64,000 bases of DNA from positions 3,706,344 to 3,770,343 of the forward strand of contig NZ_LT800497.1 in NCBI RefSeq assembly GCF_900166635.1. The letters are read 5' to 3'. Position 1 is the stretch's first letter. Each line of letters begins with the position of its first letter. Below, one piece after another: positions 10,001 to 16,312 of the stretch. The notes beneath the pieces are model-generated. The model was not told the origin of the DNA, did not search any database, and saw nothing but the letters and a program-made list of their open reading frames with translations. A program made the translations under genes and the position numbers. Source of the DNA: Oceanobacillus timonensis (GTDB lineage Bacteria > Bacillota > Bacilli > Bacillales > Amphibacillaceae).

Positions 10001-11088
10001 AATGAATTCGCAAGGTTTTCCATCGCACCCACAGTTGATGCCACGGCAGGTTTAAGTTGTTTCAGTGCATCTGTTGCACCTTCCATAAATGCTGTAAAGA
10101 TTCCATATATCGGCTCATAAAATTCGGTACGGAAATCTTTCCAAACGCTTTTGAATTCACTAATAGCCTCTATCGTCGCCTGCATGTAGCCCGGCAATTT
10201 ATTAAATGCTTCACCGCCTTTTTTAAGGTTTTGTTCCAAGCCGATCGCTCGACTGGCCACTTCGCCCATCAGGACAGCAAAAGGACCAAACCCTGCGGCG
10301 GCAGACGTGGCAGCACTTCCTAATCCTAAAACTCCGCCTCCCAATACGCCGATAGCATTACCAGCCGCCATGATAGCCGGAACTAAGGATGCAATGATTG
10401 GCACTAATGTAGATGAAAATGCCATCGCGATTCCGCCAACCATGCTCCGAGTGACGGTTCCGAATGACTGCATAAAGTTTGCCATCCGTTTAATGGCATT
10501 TTGGAATCGTTGTACTTCGGATTCAGCTGTGTTGAATACTTTCTTATTCATGTCTCCAAATGATTTTAGGCTTGCTAAAGCACTTTTCGCTTTTGCTCGA
10601 ATTGGAATATTGACCCGTCGTTCAAGAGCTTGTTTAACGGCTTGGAGCATCCCCATTTTACGGGTTGCTTCTGACGTATCAGCATCTACGTTCACAGTAT
10701 TTTTCGACTTAGTAAAAGCTTGCATCATCTTCCTGGCTTTACGGATATTACGCTGTAAAGGCTTTGTGTCTGCATCAATCGTCTTTTCAGATTTTCCTTT
10801 ATCAAAGCGCTCTACAGTTCGTTTGGCGGTTTCTACCGATTTATTAAATGGTTTCGTATCCGCATCAATATCTACTGTCGCATCTTCTTTGCTGAAATTA
10901 TCCAATGTCTTTTTAGCTTTTTTTATATTCGTATTAAAAGACTTTGTATCAGCGTTCAGTTCTGTATCTTCAACGGACTCCGATTCTCTTTTGAATTTTT
11001 GGGTTACTTTTCGTGCTGTATCAATTGCCCGTTTAAATTTACTAGCATTTGCTTTCAGCTCCGCCTCTATACTGTAATTGGCCATCAT
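7057..11088 (-). CDS. Tail tape measure protein
   Basis: A 1,343-residue protein, the longest of the phage, as expected for the ruler of tail length. Residues 1-190 hold about five units of some 36 residues built around 'DADTKxFNxxIxKAKKTL'. Residues 210-600 include hydrophobic membrane-like stretches. From about 650 to 1,190 there is a long run with Trp or Phe every 11 residues (VWNGIKSVLTT, VWNTIKSISSA and variants). The C-terminus has the usual LLGINSPSRVFRGFG and EGYIKGI motifs. No transglycosylase or peptidase domain is obvious. A ribosome site AAAGGAG precedes two ATGs at 11,088 and 11,085. Repeats cause long spurious plus-strand frames. Confidence 0.95.
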   Translation of the reverse strand: MMANYSIEAELKANASKFKRAIDTARKVTQKFKRESESVEDTELNADTKSFNTNIKKAKKTLDNFSKEDATVDIDADTKPFNKSVETAKRTVERFDKGKSEKTIDADTKPLQRNIRKARKMMQAFTKSKNTVNVDADTSEATRKMGMLQAVKQALERRVNIPIRAKAKSALASLKSFGDMNKKVFNTAESEVQRFQNAIKRMANFMQSFGTVTRSMVGGIAMAFSSTLVPIIASLVPAIMAAGNAIGVLGGGVLGLGSAATSAAAGFGPFAVLMGEVASRAIGLEQNLKKGGEAFNKLPGYMQATIEAISEFKSVWKDFRTEFYEPIYGIFTAFMEGATDALKQLKPAVASTVGAMENLANSFKEAINGSGAQAFFEWMGNTAGFYVETLGKAIGNLIAGFGNMMVAFDPLAKSMSTGFLEMTESFKEWTGGLSESKAFQSFVDYVKTNMPTIRGIFGDAINGIINLFVAFSDNSEIIFNALGQMMKRFREWSSTIAESDGFQKFIQYVQENGPKVIDLIGNVIQFIIDLGVALAPLGSKMLDLANGFLEWASSMMQNNPIIGKLISLGTLLGGALLALLPFITMVVTAFSGFINILTTVGPWILNIGKFLLRLINPVTIAISIVIALATVIYQNWDKIKAVTLQVWGAISNFLSTTWEKIKSIASTVWGAITNFFSSVWEGTQNKASAAWTAITTFLSSAWQSIKEIATTIWTGIVDFFVSVWDGVKTKAIAVWTTITSFLSSIWQGILSVAIPIFQGIADFIQGVWTFISTTARAAWNVIKTILVSVWNGIVSIAIPVWNKLSTFFTELWNKIKEVSTTVWNFIKTVLTTVWNGIVAIATTVWNKLSTFFTELWNGIKTVAVTVWNAIKAALMTAWNILVTGATTVFTELKSFFTELWNGIKSVSTTVWNTIKSVLTTIWNTLVSIVSPIFNGIKSSVTTVWNTIKTVSSTVWNGIKSVLTTVWNGIKSIATSAFNNVMNVVSTVWNTIKSISSAVWNGIKSVLTSIWNGIKTLANTEFNGIQDLISTVWDIIQSVSSAVWNAIKGVLSSVWNGIKSVATSVFNSVKSFISDTWNTISSVTSSVWNTIVSTVSSVLSSIWDTVSSIFNNILSTISSVMNSVWDTISSIWDSISSTVSDVVSSIFDTVSNIFSDIIDAVSEAMDSVFDTISDIWGNVMDFFGEVDLFDVGTDIIQGLIDGIKDMAGNVVDAAKGVVGDAVEGAKNLLGINSPSRVFRGFGINTFEGYIKGIDRMKGKVANTSAGMASVATKSFNPKMDMKSSQISSSLKGIKRNATAQVQSGVNANVNVRRQPIEINVYDNKEGVRAYVNEQNAVEATIRRF

Positions 11089-11089
11089 G

Positions 11090-11416
11090 TCACTCCTTTC
11101 TATTCAGGTTCATAGCAAGTTCTGCCGGAGAAGGCTGATCATTGATTGACTCTGTTTTTTCTTTTCGTTTGGTAAAGTCTTCATCAATCTGTTTCAATAC
11201 CTTCTCATAATCAAAAAAGTCCTCGAAATTTTCATATACATATTCTTCTTTAGGCTTTTTCTCAGTACCGACATTTTTCGTTGCGGATACGTTTCTGTTT
11301 AAAAAAGCAGATAAATGCATATTGTGTAATTCATCAATTTCTTTATACTGCTGTGCATACCGCTTGTAATGAAACTCCGATAAAGTCATCATTTCTACAT
11401 CACGTAATCGATTCAT
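11090..11416 (-). CDS. Tail assembly chaperone, frameshift product C-terminal part (T-like)
   Basis: 108 residues from the ATG at 11,416, acidic and charged (FEDFFDYEKVLKQIDEDF). The frame stays open well upstream of this ATG. Across the stop of the preceding gene (11,460-11,458) it reads RDGLTYNEVVIYALRKLG before MNRLRDVEMM. TYNEV...ALRKLG is typical of the T extension of siphovirus G/GT chaperones. The two frames are related by -1, so the real product is most likely a G-T fusion made by -1 ribosomal frameshifting rather than a separate protein. I found no perfect X-XXY-YYZ heptamer. It would bind the tape measure protein encoded next. Confidence 0.8.
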   Translation of the reverse strand: MNRLRDVEMMTLSEFHYKRYAQQYKEIDELHNMHLSAFLNRNVSATKNVGTEKKPKEEYVYENFEDFFDYEKVLKQIDEDFTKRKEKTESINDQPSPAELAMNLNRKE

Positions 11417-11457
11417 GCCGAGCTTTCGTAATGCATAAATGACAACCTCGTTATAAG

Positions 11458-11844
11458 TTAATCCGTCTCTGCTGTTTCCACTGCTTTGATTTTCGGTTCC
11501 TTCTTGAGATCGTCCGGAACTAGATTTCGGGTCATAGGTCGCTTTCCCAACTCTTCAATGACCTGTTCCCCAAACGCTTCAAAACCTTCTTTTTCGGCAA
11601 TGTCATCCAATACTTTTTCCAACTCTTCATAAGTTTTAGGCGACTTCTTGTCATGAGAAGATGCAGCTTTAATTACTTTGGAAAGACCGATGATATTTCC
11701 GGATTGTAATTTAGGTACAAGCATTTCTAAGCCTTCACCTAGATTCGCACCTTCAATTTCAAACCCTAATTCTTTATCAATTTCTGTTAATGTACGTAAT
11801 CCAAAAGATAATTCAATTTCTCGTCCGTTAAATGTAATATGCAT
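11458..11844 (-). CDS. Tail assembly chaperone (G-like)
   Basis: 128 residues, with FNGREIELSFGLRTLTEIDKEL at the N-terminus, the pattern of the Firmicutes tail assembly chaperone family (TAC_12-like). The C-terminus is charged (DDLKKEPKIKAVETAETD). The ATG has TAGGAGGAATT just upstream. It lies between the major tail protein and tape measure genes, where the chaperone that coats the tape measure is always found. Ribosomes are likely to shift -1 near its 3' end to make the longer G-T product. Confidence 0.85.
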   Translation of the reverse strand: MHITFNGREIELSFGLRTLTEIDKELGFEIEGANLGEGLEMLVPKLQSGNIIGLSKVIKAASSHDKKSPKTYEELEKVLDDIAEKEGFEAFGEQVIEELGKRPMTRNLVPDDLKKEPKIKAVETAETD

Positions 11845-11861
11845 ATAAAATTCCTCCTATA

Positions 11862-11890
11862 TTAAAAAAAGGGGCAAAATAGCCCCTTTT
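11862..11890 (-). terminator. Intrinsic terminator after the major tail gene
   Basis: On the minus strand AAAAGGGGC (11,890-11,882) pairs perfectly with GCCCCTTTT (11,875-11,867), with a 6-nt loop and a seven-T run. It starts inside the last codons of the +1 extension frame. It probably sets a high ratio of tail tube protein to downstream chaperone and tape measure transcripts. Confidence 0.8.
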
Positions 11891-11949
11891 ATCCTAATTT
11901 AAATGATTGTCCAATGGTAGCTTCCCCTATTGGCAGGGGCTGACTAGGG
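11889..11949 (-). other. Programmed +1 frameshift signal and 18-residue extension of the major tail protein
   Basis: The gene ends ACA-CCC-TAG. A +1 slip of the Pro codon from CCC (11,949-11,947) to CCT gives SQPLPIGEATIGQSFKLG and a TAA stop at 11,889. After a 4-nt spacer, CCCCT (11,939-11,935) pairs with AGGGG (11,928-11,924). The loop CCAAT (11,933-11,929) pairs with ATTGG (11,915-11,911), an H-type pseudoknot. The capsid gene has the same arrangement with the same distances. Listeria phage PSA is a known case of +1 frameshifting in both genes. Confidence 0.85.
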
Positions 11950-12507
11950 TGTTTCTTCTCCGCCACCTTCGTCTTCCTCTTCATCATCTGAAGCCAGGCC
12001 ATCATCTGCCGGGTCATCAGCCAAAATGTCATGGAAAACATAGTTCAGCGTTTCAATATCTCCGTCAGGTAAAGTCACTCTACCTTTTTGACGGGTACCT
12101 GATGTTAGGAAAGTTCCTTCAACTTCCGGATTGTCCTCTGAACCGTTGGTAGCTTCCCATTCGCTGATATACCCTTGTCTGTATTCAGCTCCGAACTTTG
12201 TGCTACCCTCAGAACTATCACGATCTGCAAGGTCTACTTCCCACATTTCTACTGGATAGTCTTCCACAATAGAGTCTTCCAGCATTGTAAATGTCGGGTC
12301 TTTTACAGACTGCAATGCAGTTACTGATACTTCATCTTCCAGTGCTGCAGAACCTTGCACCGCTCCATCTTTTGTTGGTGTGGACTCCCTGTCACGGGAA
12401 TATGATTTACTGTGTTCTGTTTGAAAAACTAGCTTAGCTGCTTCTGACGCTTCACCAAGCTTACGGAAATATAGCACTTTGTGTACGCCATTTGCTATTT
12501 TAGCCAT
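11944..12507 (-). CDS. Major tail tube protein
   Basis: 187 residues in the zero frame, of the TP901-1/phi13 major tail family: MAKIANGVHKVLYFRKLGE start, central YPVEMWEVDLADRD, and a beta-rich body. The C-terminal tail is very acidic, then GGGEETP. It polymerises as hexameric rings into the tail tube. A second form of about 205 residues is predicted by +1 frameshifting at the final CCC-TAG (see the separate entry). Ribosome site AAAGGAGGACAAAT precedes the ATG. Terminator-like hairpins stand on both sides of the gene. Confidence 0.9.
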   Translation of the reverse strand: MAKIANGVHKVLYFRKLGEASEAAKLVFQTEHSKSYSRDRESTPTKDGAVQGSAALEDEVSVTALQSVKDPTFTMLEDSIVEDYPVEMWEVDLADRDSSEGSTKFGAEYRQGYISEWEATNGSEDNPEVEGTFLTSGTRQKGRVTLPDGDIETLNYVFHDILADDPADDGLASDDEEEDEGGGEETP

Positions 12508-12530
12508 TTATTTGTCCTCCTTTTTACATT

Positions 12531-12551
12531 AAAAAAACACTCATTAGAGTG
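12531..12551 (-). terminator. Small intrinsic terminator before the major tail gene
   Basis: Minus-strand CACTC-TAAT-GAGTG hairpin (12,551-12,538) followed by seven T. The stem is only five to six pairs, so termination may be partial. It lies just past the stop of the tail terminator gene. Confidence 0.55.
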
Positions 12552-12552
12552 C

Positions 12553-12960
12553 TTAAGAAATTCTGTATTCTGCTGTAATAATGCTGTGTAACAAGTCATC
12601 ATCCGTGGAATTGTCATAGATTGTATTCGCATTAAGTGTGTCGTATCGCAGATAATAGTTTTCTAGTTTTGACAAACCTCTTAATGCCTGCTTTAACGCG
12701 AAAACCATTTCGGAATGTCTGGCCCGATTATTTGCATAACTCCATACATGCACGGTCTGTGCTAGATTAGCAGTGATAACCTGCTTATTATCCACAATAT
12801 CATTGTCTGTGGTTTCTCCCACATGCACGAATGGATACGGACCGTCATATTTCGTATGCGAGTAATCAATCGTGGTGTATCCCAATGCCAGTGATTTACT
12901 AAACACAGCATTAAATAATTGTATATCTGGTGCCTGCATATCACTCCACCAATCTTTCAA
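12553..12960 (-). CDS. Tail terminator / DUF3168-like tail completion protein
   Basis: 135 residues, with the pattern of small tail terminator proteins: an N-terminal helix (IQLFNAVFSKSL), then YPFVHVGET, a strand NLAQTVHVWSY and the helix SEMVFALKQALRGL. These ring proteins cap the tail tube and join it to the head. It overlaps the preceding HK97 gp10-like gene by 20 nt and precedes the tail tube gene, as expected for this position. Confidence 0.75.
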   Translation of the reverse strand: MKDWWSDMQAPDIQLFNAVFSKSLALGYTTIDYSHTKYDGPYPFVHVGETTDNDIVDNKQVITANLAQTVHVWSYANNRARHSEMVFALKQALRGLSKLENYYLRYDTLNANTIYDNSTDDDLLHSIITAEYRIS

Positions 12961-13288
12961 GGTCTGATAAGAATTGCGGGCGTTGTTTCAAGAAAGAGTC
13001 GCCCAAAAACATTGTTCCTTCCATAAAACGAGTGCCCCATTCAATAAAGCCACTATGTTCAGATGGCGACAGTGTTTTGTAGTGCATCTTATTCACCCTG
13101 TTTGTATCTAATTTACGAACCGTATAGCCAGTTGCATACCCTTTATTAAATCGCTGTTGGCCATTCTTGGCGGCTTGTCGAGTCATTTCAATCGTATTTT
13201 TCTTAACAACCTCACCAACGTCGTCGTCAATATCATCATGCATTCTATCAAGGTTTTTTAATAAGTCATCAAATCCATCTAAGTCCAT
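12941..13288 (-). CDS. HK97 gp10-like head-tail/tail component
   Basis: 115 residues with the family pattern: N-terminal helices (DDLLKNLDRMHDDID...), a basic centre (GYTVRKLDTNRVNK) and the closing segment HSGFIEWGTRFMEGTMFLGDSF. That closing segment is the hallmark of gp10-like neck or tail completion proteins. It overlaps both neighbours (by 10 nt and 20 nt), a tightly packed connector operon. Likely acts at the neck of the virion. Confidence 0.8.
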   Translation of the reverse strand: MDLDGFDDLLKNLDRMHDDIDDDVGEVVKKNTIEMTRQAAKNGQQRFNKGYATGYTVRKLDTNRVNKMHYKTLSPSEHSGFIEWGTRFMEGTMFLGDSFLKQRPQFLSDLERLVE

Positions 13289-13590
13289 TCGCTCACACCC
13301 TCTAAATAAAAAACACTCTCTGACCTGTGAGGTACATGCCGGAGAATGTTATATTTTTGAGTGCCTATCACTGCCTTATCAGCAACGCCTGTATATGGCC
13401 TTTGAAGCCTTGCTGTTGCAACGTTTCTTTTATATGAACCAAAGACGGCTTCTGTCTTATCTAAACTGACAGCAGAGACGTTACAAGGTAAAGTGACGCC
13501 CTCATCTACAACAATTTCCGTCTTTCCCGTCTCCGGAGTGTACTGCCTGCCGCTGGATTCGTGTAAGGTGATTCTATCTGTATAATTCAA
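13279..13590 (-). CDS. Head closure (stopper-like) protein
   Basis: 103 residues, a small beta-rich protein (DRITLHESSGRQYTPETGK..., RPYTGVADKAVIGTQKYNILR). Position and size fit the head closure/stopper protein of SPP1-like necks (gp16 role) and the minor capsid family. It overlaps the head-tail connector gene by 4 nt upstream and the gp10-like gene by 10 nt downstream. The family call rests mainly on order and size. Confidence 0.65.
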   Translation of the reverse strand: MNYTDRITLHESSGRQYTPETGKTEIVVDEGVTLPCNVSAVSLDKTEAVFGSYKRNVATARLQRPYTGVADKAVIGTQKYNILRHVPHRSESVFYLEGVSEWT

Positions 13591-13916
13591 AGGAAAAACA
13601 CCTTCCCCCGACGTTCCTTATGTGGAATATAAGTTTCTAAAATCCCCTGGTAAGGCAGAAAGTCATCCTCATTGTAAGTGACAGAACGTCCTTCCACGGA
13701 TTCAGATGCCATACCCTCTGAACCTAACTTTTGAAAACGACTGATTGCCATTTCTTCCACAATAAAATCAAGTTCAGAAGGTATGTTATCCAAGTCCGCA
13801 TGTTGTTTCAGCCATATTTTTAAATGTGACTGAACATTTTTGACAATGATATCAATGACTTTATCCTGTAATGTATCATCAATGCCTAAAATGGCTTTTA
13901 CATTATTTTTAATCAT
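13587..13916 (-). CDS. Head-tail connector (gp6/gp15-like adaptor)
   Basis: 109 residues, mostly helical: MIKNNVKAILGIDDTLQDKVIDIIVKN at the N-terminus, followed by VEEMAISRFQKLGSEGMASESVEG and YNEDDFLPY. The 'RxxKLGSEG-ESVEG' segment is characteristic of the phage gp6-like/SPP1 gp15-like adaptor family. It docks under the portal ring. First gene of the four-gene connector cluster. Confidence 0.85.
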   Translation of the reverse strand: MIKNNVKAILGIDDTLQDKVIDIIVKNVQSHLKIWLKQHADLDNIPSELDFIVEEMAISRFQKLGSEGMASESVEGRSVTYNEDDFLPYQGILETYIPHKERRGKVFFL

Positions 13917-13925
13917 GGAATCACA

Positions 13926-13994
13926 TCACTTTTTCTTATTACTTTTCAATCTACCGTCTTTTTTCGTACCTTTGCTAGGTTTTCCTTTAGCCAT
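13926..13994 (-). CDS. Very small basic phage peptide (22 aa)
   Basis: ATG at 13,994 follows a strong GGAGGGTG ribosome site (8 nt away) that lies in the last codons of the collagen-like gene. The product is MAKGKPSKGTKKDGRLKSNK plus two Lys. It is extremely basic and has no Cys or aromatic residues. Short 'KPSKGTxxDxRLKxN' peptides are found in the same slot in other phage head modules. Function unknown; nucleic acid or capsid binding is a guess from charge. Confidence 0.6.
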   Translation of the reverse strand: MAKGKPSKGTKKDGRLKSNKKK

Positions 13995-13996
13995 AA

Positions 13997-14269
13997 TTAT
14001 TCACCCTCCGTATTGCCTTCAAGCGTATCGACGCGGGCAATAAGTTCATTCCATTGTGTTTCAGTCGGAAACCCATCTTCTCCATCTGCCCCCGCTGGAC
14101 CTTGCTCACCAACAGCTCCTTTGTTACCTTTTTCACCCCTAGGTCCTTGTTCGCCTTGTGGACCCTCAGGACCCTGTTCTCCAGCAACGTCTATCAAGTC
14201 CTGCACATCTTGCTCCGTGATGACGTGGCCTTTTACTAATCGCTCTTTCAATTCTGCTTTCGTAGCCAT
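13997..14269 (-). CDS. Collagen-like protein in the head module
   Basis: 90 residues. Residues 1-30 form a charged helix (ATKAELKERLVKGHVITEQD), then 12 consecutive Gly-X-Y triplets at about residues 31-67 (GEQGPEGPQGEQGPRGEK...), then a C-terminal segment with FPTETQWNELIARVDTLEG that could be a trimeric coiled coil. This is the plan of phage collagen-like structural proteins, probably a trimeric fibre or capsid decoration. It lies between the capsid and connector genes rather than among the tail fibres. Confidence 0.8.
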   Translation of the reverse strand: MATKAELKERLVKGHVITEQDVQDLIDVAGEQGPEGPQGEQGPRGEKGNKGAVGEQGPAGADGEDGFPTETQWNELIARVDTLEGNTEGE

Positions 14270-14282
14270 TACTTAATCACTC

Positions 14283-14343
14283 CTATCCAATTTGAAATGT
14301 TTCTCCAATGGCGGCTTCCCCAATTGGTTGGGGTTCGTTAGGG
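14283..14343 (-). other. Programmed +1 frameshift signal and 18-residue extension of the major capsid protein
   Basis: The capsid gene ends ACT-CCC-TAA. A +1 slip from CCC (14,343-14,341) to CCT gives NEPQPIGEAAIGETFQIG and a TAG stop at 14,283. CCCCA (14,333-14,329) pairs with TGGGG (14,322-14,318), and loop CCAAT (14,327-14,323) with ATTGG (14,309-14,305). Spacer (4 nt) and linker (8 nt) lengths equal those at the tail gene. The closing pair changes from T-A to A-T between the genes, a compensatory change that supports a real RNA structure. Confidence 0.85.
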
Positions 14344-15309
14344 AGTTTCCCCACCATCTTCACCGCCATTGCCTGGTTCGGTTTTAGCAAATGCATCATC
14401 TTTGAGAACCATGAAACCAACATCCATAGTGGCACGGATTGCAATCAATTCACGCTCGAATAAATTAATCGGCTCGTTGTTTTCATCCACAATGGAAGAT
14501 AATTGTGCTTCTTCAGAAATGGCATAGCTCAAGTTGTACGGAATGCCATATCGAACATAATTGAAGTTCCCGCCGAACAACTCACCTTTATCCATTTCGG
14601 CAGAGTCTAAATCAGCTACTGGTGAACCGTCTAACGTATTTCCGCTACGGCTATACAAGCGTACCGGGTCTGTGATTGTTCCGTCCTCTTGCTCGTAACC
14701 ATCAACAATCCGGCGTAATGCAGAACGGTTTTGCTTTTTTGATACATAAGCATTAATGTCAAAGCCGTCCTCATTCACTAAATCGGAAAGATCAAAGAAA
14801 TTTTCATTTGTAATTCCACCTTGCACTACATGTCCTGCATCTGTAATAGAATCCTGTAATGATTGTTCAAACGGATTGTCCACTCCAAGAATAGTCGCTT
14901 CATCGAACTTTTTATAAAATGCTTCTGCGACTAATGGGCGCACTTGCGTAAAGAAGTCAGATAGTGTGTACTGCAAAAACTCACGCGACACCGGTACTAT
15001 AACGCCCAATTTCTTGGCGGTCATCTTTGCAGTGAGCCATTGTGGTTTAGAAGTACGGATGACTTCACCCTCACCAACCCAGTAAGCTCCAACGCCTTCA
15101 GCGAGATATTGAAATTCTTTTTCCTGTTTAGTCATTTCCTCGTACTGCGCAAGTTGCATCATGACAGAATTGGAAATGATGTCTTTCAGCACTAATGTTC
15201 CTTGTTCCTTTGGGATTTGACCATTTTTCGCGTCTTGCAACAGCACATTGTCCGGGTCAAATTCAGCAAAATGCTGTAAGTTAAGATTTAATAGCTTTTC
15301 TTTTTTCAT
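14338..15309 (-). CDS. Major capsid protein (HK97 fold)
   Basis: 323 residues in the zero frame, with an LNLQHFAEF leader, then the N-arm and an HK97-type core: AEGVGAYWVGEGEVIRTSKPQW, AKKLGVIVPVSREFL and a C-terminal RATMDVGFMVLKDDAFAK. Only a short N-terminal arm is present, because scaffolding is supplied by the separate upstream gene. The gene ends in an acidic, Gly-rich tail (GNGGEDGGETP) very like that of the tail protein. A longer form by +1 frameshift is predicted. Ribosome site TAGGAGGAT lies 11 nt before the ATG. Confidence 0.92.
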   Translation of the reverse strand: MKKEKLLNLNLQHFAEFDPDNVLLQDAKNGQIPKEQGTLVLKDIISNSVMMQLAQYEEMTKQEKEFQYLAEGVGAYWVGEGEVIRTSKPQWLTAKMTAKKLGVIVPVSREFLQYTLSDFFTQVRPLVAEAFYKKFDEATILGVDNPFEQSLQDSITDAGHVVQGGITNENFFDLSDLVNEDGFDINAYVSKKQNRSALRRIVDGYEQEDGTITDPVRLYSRSGNTLDGSPVADLDSAEMDKGELFGGNFNYVRYGIPYNLSYAISEEAQLSSIVDENNEPINLFERELIAIRATMDVGFMVLKDDAFAKTEPGNGGEDGGETP

Positions 15310-15324
15310 ATTGATTTCATCCTC

Positions 15325-15933
15325 CTATTTAATTAATCTGTTTTCCTGCGCTATTTTAGCAACAGAAGGTATTTTATTGCTTGACGTTCCACTGTTGCCA
15401 GCTGGTGGTGTGTCTTGGCGTAATTTTTCTTTAACAGCACCATTCACAGCATCATCAAACGCCTTTTTAAATTTATTGATGTTCTCTAACGTTTTTTCTG
15501 CGTCTTCCCCAAGTAAGAAATCAGCAAAATCAGAAGGCAGTTCTTTCTTCTGTAAGTCATCCACTGCCTCAGAACGTAATTCAGAACGTTTAATCTTTGC
15601 TTCTCGTTCCTGAATATCCTTTTCACGTTGAGTTAGCTGTTCTTCTTCTCGTTCTTTTTGAGAAAGTTTAGAGAGACGTTTCTGCTCTTCTAGGGCATCC
15701 TTAACAGCCTTATCGATAGCTTCTTGCTGTTTAACCTCCTGGTTTTGCTTGAAGGTTTCGACGGCTTTACTGACTTGACTGTCTACCTCGGATTTTGTGA
15801 AAGTATCTTTATTACCAGATTTATCTTCCGGATTATCCTTATCCTCAGGGTCATCCGTTTTATTTTCTGGGTCATCTTCCGGATTGTCAGCAAAAAACTG
15901 TAAGTTCAATTTCAATAAATCTTCTTTCAACAT
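15325..15933 (-). CDS. Scaffolding protein (DUF4355-like)
   Basis: About 202 residues, highly charged: an acidic N-terminal segment rich in DPED repeats, then a long Gln/Lys/Glu-rich helix (residues 60-150) and a C-terminal basic tail. This is the usual make-up of phage scaffold proteins placed just before the capsid gene. The ATG at 15,933 is 8 nt from AGGAGG and preferred over ATG 15,939, which is only 2 nt away. Its start (LLKLNLQFFADN) matches the capsid leader (LLNLNLQHFAEF). Confidence 0.88.
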   Translation of the reverse strand: MLKEDLLKLNLQFFADNPEDDPENKTDDPEDKDNPEDKSGNKDTFTKSEVDSQVSKAVETFKQNQEVKQQEAIDKAVKDALEEQKRLSKLSQKEREEEQLTQREKDIQEREAKIKRSELRSEAVDDLQKKELPSDFADFLLGEDAEKTLENINKFKKAFDDAVNGAVKEKLRQDTPPAGNSGTSSNKIPSVAKIAQENRLIK

Positions 15934-16089
15934 TTTCATATCCTCCTAATCCCATGCAGTCATTGCCTATCAATCTTTCATCAAATAAAAACAAGCCCCG
16001 TACAGTCCTTTCACAGCCCGTCCAGTGCTTATCCCTATAAAACTATTCAATTAATAATTAACGCCCACACAGTATTATATTTAGGCAAA

Positions 16090-16121
16090 ATAAAAGCACC
16101 TAACGCTTGTCTGCTAGGTGC
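16090..16121 (-). terminator. Intrinsic terminator before the scaffold gene
   Basis: Minus-strand GCACCTA (16,121-16,115) pairs with TAGGTGC (16,102-16,096), with TTTTAT after it. It lies directly after the small gene ending at 16,124. Positions 15,940-16,089 hold no gene and no clear promoter that I can see. Confidence 0.6.
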
Positions 16122-16123
16122 GG

Positions 16124-16312
16124 TTAATATTCAAACGTATTCGATGCTGTATTCATTACTCTGTTTGTTCTAATGAGCATATCGGCAGCAATATCCTTCA
16201 AGTAACTTTGACGAATTATTACCACCTCGCCTTTTACTTCGACCGATACTTCTTCTCCATTTATTATCCTTGCAATGTCTTTTTCAGACAAAATGATATG
16301 ATGTTTAGGCAT
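16124..16312 (-). CDS. Small unknown phage protein (62 aa)
   Basis: Starts MPKHHIILSEKDIARIINGEE and continues with a beta-hairpin-like VSVEVKGEVVIIRQ. The second half is helical. It overlaps the end of the DUF2829-like gene by 8 nt, so the two are probably translated together. No family recognised. It could be a partner of the DUF2829 protein; that is only suggested by the overlap. Confidence 0.6.
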   Translation of the reverse strand: MPKHHIILSEKDIARIINGEEVSVEVKGEVVIIRQSYLKDIAADMLIRTNRVMNTASNTFEY

